Shown piece by piece: positions 55,261-64,000 of a stretch of DNA of 64,000 bases. This stretch comes from Ottelia alismoides (taxonomy: Eukaryota; Streptophyta; Magnoliopsida; Alismatales; Hydrocharitaceae). Made by a program: the position numbers and the translations under genes. The stretch is taken from positions 2,046,001-2,110,000 of the forward strand of contig JAZKJV010000389.1 of NCBI GenBank assembly GCA_037367405.1, read 5' to 3'. How positions within the stretch are numbered: position 1 is the stretch's first letter; every line of letters starts with the position of its first letter. The notes under the pieces were generated by a model that saw only the letters and a program-made list of their open reading frames with translations, had not been told where the DNA came from and did no database searches.

Positions 55261-56060
55261 AACCAATAGTTGTAATCAGGAGACAACCACTTCACATGAT
55301 CAGACCTCTCCTCACAAAATACAGACATAAAACCTAGGAGAGACACATAAGAAATCAACTGTTGAACTATATTTGGGTTCTCACCACCATAACACTCCTA
55401 GGATGAAACATTATTCATGAGTTTATGAAGAATTGGACCATATTTCTTAGGATCATCACAATTATTTAAGTGTTCAAATTTTTGAGTCATTACTAATTCA
55501 TGAAATACTTGAACCATTCAAAGAGCTAACTCAGGAAACCTTCTATGTCTCCAAAACTTAAGAATATCGGATGGTGACATCAACATCCCTAGCCAGCAAT
55601 CACAAAGCGACCAGGAACATGCCCTCTCGCCTAAAGATGCATATGACAATACAAGAATTGGTCGACTTTTACGAGATTTATCTGACGAGGAACTCATAAA
55701 TTCCACACTGGATACTCACGATAGGGAGAAGAACACTCTCCATCTTCCTCCCAATGCTTCTCACAGAAACAAACCGACCAAGAAAGTCACCTTCGATCTT
55801 AGAAACTAGGTGATTTCTGAAGAGTCCTCGTCTGGTCCAGAAGTGGTTCATTAGGTAAGTGCAATAAGTGCAATTGTGATCAATGGAAACTTACCTCTGG
55901 TTGATATTAGTGGGAGATCCTCCACATACGACTACTATTCTTCTAAGGACAGCTATGACGATGGATGGTCTTCTTCATCCTCCCCGTCTTCACCACCATC
56001 TACATTTGCGTGCTATCTCCCCCCACACTCCCACAAGAAGGTTCGTCACATACCTCGTTG
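55261..56060 (+). pseudogene. Unfamiliar Ser/Asp-rich reading frame in place of pol
   Basis: After protease, the frame continues with stops (SVQIFESLLIHEILEPFKEL), changes frame near 55555 and then runs about 180 codons to a stop at 56059-56061 with two TAG interruptions. Visible features are a polar acidic part (SQQSQSDQEHALSPKDAYD; LLRDLSDEELIN), a basic-hydrophobic KKVTFDLRN and a low-complexity tail (YDYYSSKDSYDDGW, then Ser/Pro repeats). No RT, RNase H or integrase motif occurs. I do not recognise it; it could be a Gag-like or accessory ORF of a non-autonomous Athila relative, or a chance frame. Confidence 0.45.
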
Positions 56061-56111
56061 ACCTTGTACATCCGTAAACCTACTCAGTTCCCCACTTGTA
56101 ATTACTCGATC

Positions 56112-56355
56112 ATACTTAGGCTGACATGAGCCTAAGTATAGGGGGTCCGATGTCATTGTATATACCTCACTTCTACTCTTTTCTTCTCCCCCCCGACCAT
56201 CTCATTTCTTTCTCTTCTGCTATACTCAGGCCCTCAAAAGCTTTATAGGGGGACAAATCAACTTCATTTTCTTTTCGCTCAACTATACTCAATACGAGCT
56301 ATGTCTACATTTCACTTTGTGCCATGAGGACATAGTCCAAGCTAAGTATAGGGGT
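56112..56355 (+). repeat. Stem-loop plus polypurine modules of unit 3
   Basis: The first module pairs ATACTTAGGCT (56112-56122) with AGCCTAAGTAT (56129-56139) around GACATG and is followed by AGGGGG. Degenerate modules follow at 56221-56252 and 56323-56355. Positions and orientation match those of unit 2 at 34374-34722. The region 56356-56460 continues like unit 2 after its last module. Confidence 0.75.
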
Positions 56356-56460
56356 GTGTGTTCGTATATATTTTATGTACTTTATCCATATCTTGTACTT
56401 TAATTGTTTTCATCAAAAATTGGGTATGGGTAAAAATTGTGCATATTAGGTATACTTTAC

Positions 56461-56699
56461 TAAATTCTTTTTGTAATAATACATGTTTTCCAAAGAAAAA
56501 CAAAACAAACTAACTTAAGATTTTATCACTAACATTTTCACTACCACTCAAGACTAGAGAATGAAAGAAACTCGAGTTTTTAAAGTTCTTTGATTAAGAG
56601 ATAATTGTTCGTAGTAAACAGTTATATTAAATAAAGAGAAAATAAATAAACAGAAATAATGAAAGACAACTAGAACCAAAAATCTATCCAACGCATTGC
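56461..56699 (-). other. Leader of the inverted LTR-A element
   Basis: A/T-rich noncoding sequence on the internal side of a minus-strand primer site. No ORF of note. Where unit 3 ends and this leader begins cannot be fixed exactly. Confidence 0.5.
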
Positions 56700-56717
56700 T
56701 CCTTGACACCGATGCCA
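56700..56717 (-). other. Primer-binding site of the inverted LTR-A element (decayed)
   Basis: The minus strand reads TGGCATCGGTGTCAAGGA, 12 of 18 matches to the tRNA-Asp site, in the right place next to an LTR end (TG at 56720). Confidence 0.68.
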
Positions 56718-56719
56718 TT

Positions 56720-59645
56720 TGACGACTCAACTTTCGCTAGGGTCTAAAATATCATTACAAAGATAGAAGATAAAGTGTCCTTGAGGCGACCACTCACTAA
56801 AGTCGAGTGATTAGCAATTAACCCACACAAACAATTAAATAAGATGAAGGGACAAAATTTATTATAACCCTATATATAGATTATAGGGTAAGTAAGTATA
56901 GGGTGTCGAACACAGGGAGAATGTGGAATAGACAACAAAATTTGGCAGATGACAATAAATGTCTTTTTCATTTTTGTGAAGATTTATGATTTTCAATGGG
57001 TTTTAATTATTTATTTTTTTGGATTTTTGTTTTATAATTTTTTTTGTTTTAATTTTATAAAATTTTAATTTTCTTTCTATATCTTCTAATTTTTTATTTC
57101 CTTTTTATTGTTAAATACTTATAATATAGGTATATAATATATATAGATAATATAGATAATAAAAATATAAAATGAAAATAAAATTAGGAAAAATATCCTA
57201 GGGTACAGTCCTTTTTATATTTTTGAGGTAATAAACATATTTTTGGGATTTTTTAATAATTATAACAATATTAATAATAATATAAGTAAATATATCTATA
57301 TATAAAGATCTAAGCTTTTATATTTGTAGATATAGCTATAAACACTCAATTATTCAGTAAATAAAATATTTTTGGCTTTTTTAGTATTTTCTATGTTTTT
57401 GCCATTTCTCTCAAATTGTTTGCATAATTTTGTAATTTTCAATTAGGTAAAAATGTCAAAACAATGAGGAATAAAATACAACTGATGTGTTTTGGATCTC
57501 AAAAATAGCTAACAAGCTCAAGATTTTCAAAAACCAATTTTTATATGTAAGGAATATAATAAAAAATGCAGAAACATTAAACACTATTTTTTTGTTTTTT
57601 TAATATTTTTTATATTTTTATGATTAGAGAAGGTTTTCAATTTTTTGGTTTTTCTTTTAAGTTTTTAGTGATTTTTGGTTTGCAGATGTAAGATACAGTA
57701 ATAAACAATTAATGTTTTTTGGGAATTTTTCAATATATTTTTATAATGTTTTCGATTTTTTACTACAAACAGGGATTAAACAAAAGGTTTTTAAATTATA
57801 AATATAGGAAAATAATTTAAATGGATTAACGAGAAATATTTGTGATTTAATGATATATCAGGCACTTGTATTAATTTTCCTATAATTTTTAAATGTGAAA
57901 TGATATTTCTAATGCAAAGAGAACATAAAATAAAAATGAAATACTAGCAGGGATTAATATGTAAATAAAAATAAGTTAAAATACAAACAATAACAAAAAC
58001 CCAAAGTCTAGGGACCTCTACGAAACTTACTCACAAATATTTAATTCATTCCATGCTGGTTAGGGTATAAATTTAATTTACAAAACACGATATGGCATAC
58101 ATGCATTTATTCCACAAAATTTTGAACTACAATGTAAAGTTTCTAGACTGATCGATAACACACAAATATAGGGGTGTCCATGTAAAATACCCACCACCTC
58201 ACTTGTATGGGCACATGAAGTGATGTGATAAAGGACCTAAGTACAAATAAAGGCAGAACAAGGCATAAGTGCAAAATAAGCAGAACATTTTACACTACAG
58301 ATGAAAGTTCATGTACTAAAATAAAATACGAAATAGTGGGGGTATATGGAAAAATTACCCCCTGAGGTGACGATCGATGGTTAAGATGCCTTCACTTATC
58401 CACATAGCGCGATACCAATGACCTATATTGTTTCGCTTTGAAGGGCTGAGATTAGATCTCAACCTGAGATCTGATGTTTGTTTGGCGGAGCATCCAACAA
58501 TGGTTGTGCGTTTTGGCATGCGGGCATGATCGGACGATCAAGATGTATCCTCGAAGAACTGACAATAACTCATGTTCTTCTGGGCTCCGATCTGATTTAG
58601 CTCGATCCTCGGCTGGTCTTCGGCACTTAAAATGCCTTGAAACTTCCTGGAGGTTCCTTAGAGGTGACAGTCGTGTCAGAACGGTCCAAGGGACACCGGA
58701 GAGGTCGGAGGAGGTCGGAGGAGTTTGGGTTCGAGGAACCTTGAGTTGAGTCAAAATCGCCTCCCCAAAGGCTTTGACCACCTGTACCTACGAGAAAAAT
58801 CTCAGGCACACAAAAAGGAGGGTCATGGGGTCTCAGTTAGGATGAAATGTAGCAGAGAGGAGTGTGCGCTCTCTGACGTGGTGGTTGAGAAGGAGAGCAG
58901 AATCCTTGATCTGAATGAGACGAAGGGAATGGGCATGCCTTGGGTGAATGGAAGGTGAAGGTAAAGAAGACAGAAGTGAAAGATGTCGAGGCACAGTCGA
59001 ATCACAATGAAAAGGTCGTCAGAGCTCATCTTCGGTGAACTTCGATTTTGAATTTTTATGAAATAAGAAGCAAGTTAAACTAGAAAGCTAGACTAACTTA
59101 ATCCTAATCCTAGAAATAGAAAAAATGCAAGAAAAGAAAGCTCACTGGGCCTGAAAGGATGGGAGCTGAATTATCGCCGCAGCAGTCCAACGACATCTAA
59201 ATCAACCTTGATTCAGACCCTTCCTTGCTCGTTGAACCCTTGGAGAGGTTCCTGCTATCACCAGAATGCCGACTGTGCTTAGGGTTATGTTTTATATGGG
59301 TGAAGAGGTATCAAAAAATGAAGCAAGGCGGAGGAAAAACTACATACAGGACAAGGTTAGTAAGTTGATTCTGCTCGAGGTGGTGATCCAGCGATCGAGG
59401 CACTGCATTAGCGTGAAAGAGCAAGGATCGAGGGTCAACTTTTATGGAGAAATCGAGATTCGTCAGTCACTGTAGTTATGTGGAAAAATCGAGGAAGCAA
59501 AGGGTATAGGTCTGCCAAATGTAGACCTTAGGAGGGGCGGAGAGTTAACTGGGGTCAACTCAGACCATCTCCCCATTGGTCCACGTAGGTGGGCTACACG
59601 ACAAAATCCATGTGGATGTTAATGCAATTGTTGCTACAATATCCA
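56720..59645 (-). repeat. LTR-A in minus orientation
   Basis: Its reverse complement follows LTR-A: a block like 'gtagcccacctacgtgga' and 'agttgaccccagttaactc' (from 59.51-59.60 kb), which parallels 20.93-20.98 kb, then the GC-richer middle, a 'gggggtaattt' stretch, the A/T-rich tail and a terminal 'gtgttcgacaccctat' block. The head (first 1.1 kb of the 19793 copy) is missing. The ORFs at 58.4-59.5 kb are not conserved in other copies. No gene is seen. Confidence 0.72.
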
Positions 59646-59660
59646 TTGCATAGATAGACT

Positions 59661-62100
59661 ACATATTTTTCAGTGGAAGAGCCCTTAGTCTAAGAGAATG
59701 TCTCTATGACCTATATATTAGAATACATTCATTGTTTATTTCTAAATGTTGGAAATCAACATGCATTCTGGATAGACCTATCATAACGAATTATGATGGG
59801 TATATTTAGAGAGTAATCTAACATCTAGAGGACTCTACAAAATTAAAAAATTAATGAATGGTTCAGTAACATATCTATATACTGAAAAAATACATCTTAA
59901 AGGCTAAAAAGGAGGATAAAGATCATTTGACAATGATATGATATCAAGCCTTGGACATATATCTATTGATAAGATCATTAGACTAGTAAGATATTGAACG
60001 TTAGATTGTATGAAGGTTCAAAACTTACATATTTATGTATAGAGATTCAAAGTAAAATGTTCAATCCCTTCTCTGGGAATGGTGTAAGATGTATGGGCAT
60101 TCAAGATCTCATACATATTGATGTATATGGATCATCTATACCATAATAAACATTAATTATATGTGATATCAATTGATGATTTTTGTGATATGAGATTTCT
60201 TCCCTTAACCTTAGAAACCTTTGAAATGTTCAAAGATTTCACAATTTTGGTTTAGAACCAAAGTTTGAAGGAAGATGAAATGAATTTGATCTAACCAAGT
60301 TAGCAAGTACCTATTAGATGAATTAATGGAATAACTTATGGAGAAAGGAATATCATTCACATCTCACTCCTCCTAATGCACCTTAACTCAATAGAGTTAT
60401 AAGGAGATATAATTAGATCATGTGTGACATGATTTGATCAGTGATGAATCTTAGCATAATTCCCTCTTTGTTTCCAGGTGTGTGTGTGTGTGTATGTGTT
60501 TGTCTATATATATTAGAGACTACAATATATATCCTTAATATAATTTCGTGCAAATCTAAATATGAAAACCCTCATAAGCTATGGTTTGGAATCTAGACCA
60601 GTGTTGGACACTTGAGGATTTAGGGTTGCTTTGTCCATGACCATATCATGGATGCAAGTAAGCTGGAATTTAGCACCAGATAGTGCTACTTCATTAGGAA
60701 TATAAAGGATGGTATTGGATACCTACTTTATTACTTTGAGATTGTTAAATGATTTCATCTCTAAGGATATGATTCTTAGAGGATGACTTTCATAAAGAAT
60801 CAAGATGAAATGAAGTAAAGATGAAACTCTCATACCTCCTCAAATTAGTTTGAGGGTTGTAAGACCACCTAAAGGGTATGGATTCCATGTGTCGTATAAG
60901 TCTGACAATGATCTGACTTCATATGATGAAGCTTCTGATGATCATGCCATGGTAAGATGGATGATAGCAACAAAGTATAAAGTAGACTTCATATACAAGT
61001 GTTGTATATGGGCCCTCAAGGATCCAACTATAATGTTACGGCCCGTTAGGTATAAATGGATCTTCGAGAGAAAGAGGGAACTTGGTGATAAGGTCGAGAC
61101 CTTCAAAGCATGACTCGTATCCACAAGATACACATGAAGAGAAGACATCACTTGAGATGAGAATTGCTCTTCAGTGACCATGCTTAAACCCATCAGAATT
61201 TTGCTAACTATAGCTACACAACTTGACTATGACATCTACAAGATGGAAGTCAAGATTGCATTCCTCTATGAAGTAGCCCCATGGTTTCATAGTTGAGGAA
61301 GGCAAAGTGTGTAAGATAACTCCATCGATAGAGTCAAATAAGTTTCTCATAGTCAAAACATCTGATTTAATGAAATTGTAAAGATTGTAAATTCATACAA
61401 GATCTTGATGAATCATGTGAATCTTAGTGGGAGTGCCAGTGTTCATCATGTTAAATGCAGATAATATCCTAGTCATTTTGAATGATATAAGGTGATAATA
61501 AGTGTTTTATAATCAGGTTGTTCCATACTTGAGATGAAAGATCTCATGGATACATCTTAGATCTTAGTCCTGAAGATGTTCAGAAGCAAAGAGAAAAAAG
61601 GTATTGGGACCATCACATTAGTGGTACACCTTGGACATGTTCCTTTTTTGGAAACCCCAAGGAAGGCTTCCTTCCTTAAAGATATGGTTCTAACCAAATC
61701 CGAAAGGATAACATATCAAGTGTTGATTATGCTAAAAGTACTTTCCCTTATGCATCAGTTACGAGAAGCCTGGTGTATGTTAGATATGTACAAAAGTCAG
61801 ATGTTTGCCATGCAGTGGGAGTAGTAATTTGTTACTAATCTTACTATGGTGATAAAACACACAGTAATAAAAATATCTTCGAAGTTGAAAAGATTTTTGA
61901 GATAGTGATATCAAAGTTTTACTTCACGAACTTAGACTTTATAGATAATGATCTAACATGTCTTAACTATCGTTGCCTTATGAGACTTAAAGGTTGGGTC
62001 CTAGAATTAAGAGACAGAGATATCCAGGAATAAGGGTATTCTAGTAAGGATAATAGAAATTACGTACTGGTTATAATGATTATTGAATTGTAGTGTTAAA
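59661..62100 (+). pseudogene. C2 pol remnant (integrase to RNase H)
   Basis: SGRALSLRECLY (59674) matches the C1 SSGRVLVLKECLY. Near 59940-60130 the zinc region and integrase entry are traceable. Near 60590-60760 the block before RT is seen, and 60850-61113 is open with RVVRPPKGYGFHVSY, then RWMIATKYKVDFIY and KWIFERKREL, matching C1 RT entry residues about 215-300. 61576-61824 covers the RT-RNase H connection. The integrase middle is replaced or deleted around 60360-60560, where a GT-repeat lies. Stops occur every few dozen codons; catalytic motifs are lost. Confidence 0.82.
60477..60500. repeat. (GT)n microsatellite in C2
   Basis: About eight GT units plus degenerate neighbours at the place where the C2 integrase core should be; it coincides with the loss of homology to C1. 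Confidence 0.8.
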
Positions 62101-62320
62101 GATACTAAAATTGCTTTAACAAAATTAAGTATTTGTGGTGTAAGATGCAACATTTGCATTAGATGCGAGCACTGATACTAGGAGATACACAAGTACTGTA
62201 AATAGACTTGTCATAGTCTCTCGGGAATAGAGTGACTAGTCAGCTTACCAGGCTATTTCTAAATGGCTTATGATTAGCACATGAGTGCATGTTTAAAGAT
62301 TAGCCCATATGGCTCTTTGG

Positions 62321-62333
62321 GCTAGTGGGAGAT
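62321..62333 (+). other. Polypurine tract of C2
   Basis: GCTAGTGGGAGAT immediately before the LTR start TGTTGGACATG. Nearly identical to that of C1 (1513-1525, minus strand). Confidence 0.88.
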
Positions 62334-63729
62334 TGTTGGACATGCGAGCCCACACTGATCCATTATGCAACAAATGTTATCGCAAACATTCCTTGATCTG
62401 AAATGAATAACAACCAATTTGCATTGTAGGTCTCTTAGTACAATAAGGGTTGTGTACCATGTCCATCTTGATTATCATACAACTGTTGTATCAAATGTTG
62501 AATCATAGAGGCTGGTGCTTGGATGATATCTAAAGAGTTAGATTGAGGACTCATCAATCATCGTAAGGTGATTACTAAGAAAACATCTCCAGCCTAAGAA
62601 GAAGATGGTAATTCTTCTCTAAAGGTCGATGTCTAACTGACCTCCTGATGTAGGTCCTCTGCATAGGAATAGAGATTCAGAGGTGCTAGATAAGTTAGGT
62701 CAAAGAGTTGACTAAACTAGATAGAGATAACCAAGACCTATGTTATATATTGTTACGATATAGGCACGCATCCTCTTACCGGAGGCATATGTGTTACTAT
62801 ATGTTTGAGTACGTGCATTTTACAGACTGACAGGTTGATGATCTAATCAAGGTCTATACATAGGAGAATTTGTGTGCATACAAGGGCATATGAGTAATAT
62901 GATCACTCAAAGGGATCATACAGGTTCATTACTGAACAGGATGACATGAGCTCACTCATGAGATATTGGGATTGAATTCCGTGCACGGTCATCTCACTTT
63001 GGAAGCTTGACTGAATTTATACGTTTGATATATGCTTTTGGAAAGTATATGATTAATACCTAGGTATGATATATGCTTTTGGAAAGTATATGATCCATAC
63101 CAACTCCCAATGATCAAATTATAAACTTAATGACAAAACCCTAAAGAAAGACAGTCTAAAAGTGATCAAAAACTCCGGGTTTATTCTAGGTCTTCCAGTA
63201 TGCAAGATCTATAGGTATTAGGAATACTAAAGGGTGATGCGATCACAAATGATTGTATAACCATGATGCTTCCATTATGAGGGAATGATAAAACATGTTT
63301 GAATTTTAGCGACTCCTGTTAGTAGAGAAGTAATCTAATCTTGGTCCAAATGTTGGACACTGATATGAATGTGATTCAGATTCAATGAGAAAATTAGATT
63401 TGTAGCTTTGATTTAATCAAACATCTTTGTGAGGTCCCCAAGATATGGATTTGAGAAATGATGTCAATATCCAAGTCACTATACGTGAAATGTACACTCG
63501 CCCTATCCTTATCTCTAGGTATCCGCAGAGAAAGCACATTATTCTTGAAAGAGTTCAAGAATAATTCCATTGATAAATGTATATCTGAGCATTGAGAAAT
63601 TGATAATTAAATGCGATTTATCTATCATGAATAATGTGAATGAGATTCATATTATTTTGATGCATGAGAATGATGATCCAAGATAATTAAATGTGATTTA
63701 ATTTTTCTGGATAAGAATGATGTGGATAG
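62334..63729 (+). repeat. 3' LTR of C2 (truncated at about 1.40 kb)
   Basis: Starts TGTTGGACATGCGAGCCC and follows the C1 LTR (reverse complement of 1512 down to about 150), including the block that the C1 right LTR lacks. It stops in the 'gataagaatgatgtggatagta' region, about 1.1 kb short of a full LTR, directly at the start of another LTR copy. Confidence 0.82.
63027..63094. repeat. 41-bp tandem duplication in the C2 LTR
   Basis: Two identical 27-base cores (63027-63053 and 63068-63094, starting GATATATGCTTTTGG) lie 41 bp apart. The C1 LTRs carry a single copy of this sequence, so the duplication is private to this copy. Confidence 0.8.
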
Positions 63730-64000
63730 TATTGGACATGTGAGCCCACAATGAGCCATTATGCAATAATTGTTATTGAAAATATCATTCCATGATCTGA
63801 AATGAAGAATAATTAATTTACATAATAGGTCCCTTAGTATAATTAGGGTTATGTACCATGACTATCTTAATGATCATACGACTGTTGATTCAATTGTTGA
63901 ATCATAGAGGGTGGCGCTTGGATGAATATCTAAAAAGTTATATTGAGGACTAATCAAGCACCGGTAAATGATTATTAAGAGATGATCTCCAGCCTGAGTA
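63730..64000 (+). repeat. Start of another C2-type LTR, running out of the window
   Basis: TATTGGACATGTGAGCCC and the following 270 bases repeat the first part of 62334-62610 in the same orientation and are also close to the C1 LTR start. There is no purine tract in front; the preceding bases belong to the truncated C2 LTR. It may be a second element inserted into, or recombined with, the first LTR. Confidence 0.8.

Larger units (their letters stand above)
18819..56460 (+). mobile_element. Tandem array of Athila-like Ty3/gypsy units sharing LTRs
   Basis: Three plus-oriented LTR-A copies begin at 18819, 19793 and 36698, and each is followed by Athila internal sequence. Internal 3' ends with purine tracts precede the second and third LTR; primer sites follow the second (23555-23572) and, degenerate, the third (about 38781-38798). 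The middle LTR thus serves as 3' LTR of unit 1 and 5' LTR of unit 2. Unequal recombination between LTRs gives this layout. Later insertions (chromovirus 40645-51255, LTR-B element about 51421-54720, 2-kb insert 27285-29319) break it up. The 3' end of unit 3 is lost near 56460. Confidence 0.78.
59650..63729 (+). mobile_element. Degenerate Ty1/copia element C2, 5' truncated
   Basis: Internal sequence from about 59661 follows the C1 polyprotein from the protease-integrase linker onward, ends with a purine tract and leads into an LTR related to C1. The 5' LTR, gag and protease are absent. It lies in the opposite orientation to C1. Divergence from C1 is large (many stops and short deletions), so it is an older family member, not the source of C1. 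Confidence 0.85.

Noticed and set aside
60477..60500. GT repeat as Z-DNA or promoter element
   Set aside because: A short microsatellite at a decayed integrase site; slippage in neutral DNA explains it.

Overview
This window looks like intergenic DNA from a large, repeat-rich plant genome, most likely a flowering plant. I found no host protein-coding gene, tRNA, rRNA or CRISPR array. Almost all of the 64 kb can be assigned to LTR retrotransposons that are broken, nested or tandemly joined. The plant assignment rests on family signatures: a Ty1/copia polyprotein with a tRNA-Met primer site, a Ty3/gypsy chromovirus, and several Athila/Tat-like gypsy elements whose primer-binding site, TGGCGCCGTTGCCGGGGA, fits the 3' end of plant tRNA-Asp. 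The species cannot be named from the sequence alone.

Layout, left to right. (1) 1-9629: a minus-strand copia element (C1). Its left (3') LTR is cut by the window edge and its right (5') LTR is complete at 2.46 kb. The polyprotein is still in one reading frame but carries four in-frame stops. (2) 9630-11774: a plus-oriented Athila-type LTR fragment ('LTR-A'), abutting (3) 11775-15700, a minus-strand gag-protease-RT remnant of an Athila-like element. (4) 15870-18818: a second LTR type ('LTR-B', plus) with a tRNA-Asp primer site and a short leader. (5) 18819-56460: a plus-strand tandem array of Athila-like units sharing LTRs (LTR-internal-LTR-internal-LTR-internal). Unit 1 is mostly deleted. Unit 2 (19793-36697) holds gag, protease, RT, RNase H and integrase, all broken, plus a 2-kb foreign insert in gag. 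Unit 3 starts at 36698 and appears to lack pol. (6) Unit 3 is interrupted by a complete chromovirus (40645-51255) with a 5-bp target duplication ATATG, and by an inverted LTR-B (52054-54720). (7) 56461-59645: a minus-oriented LTR-A with leader and primer site. (8) 59650-64000: a degenerate, 5'-truncated plus-strand copia element related to C1, ending in one partial LTR directly followed by the start of a second.

No autonomous element here appears able to move today: every gag-pol is interrupted, mostly by substitutions that look like C-to-T or G-to-A changes (CGA to TGA, TGG to TAG, Cys to Tyr, Glu to Lys), as expected for old methylated repeats. The most interesting structures are noncoding. 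One is a reiterated module (stem-loop followed by a purine run) upstream of the Athila 3' LTRs, whose stems differ by compensating changes. Others are a 41-nt near-perfect palindrome in LTR-B and CACGTG-centred palindromes in both LTR families. The pol-less unit 3 has an unfamiliar Ser/Asp-rich reading frame. Coordinates of degenerate elements were aligned by eye and may be off by tens of bases; LTR ends supported by TG...CA, primer sites or target duplications should be accurate to a few bases.
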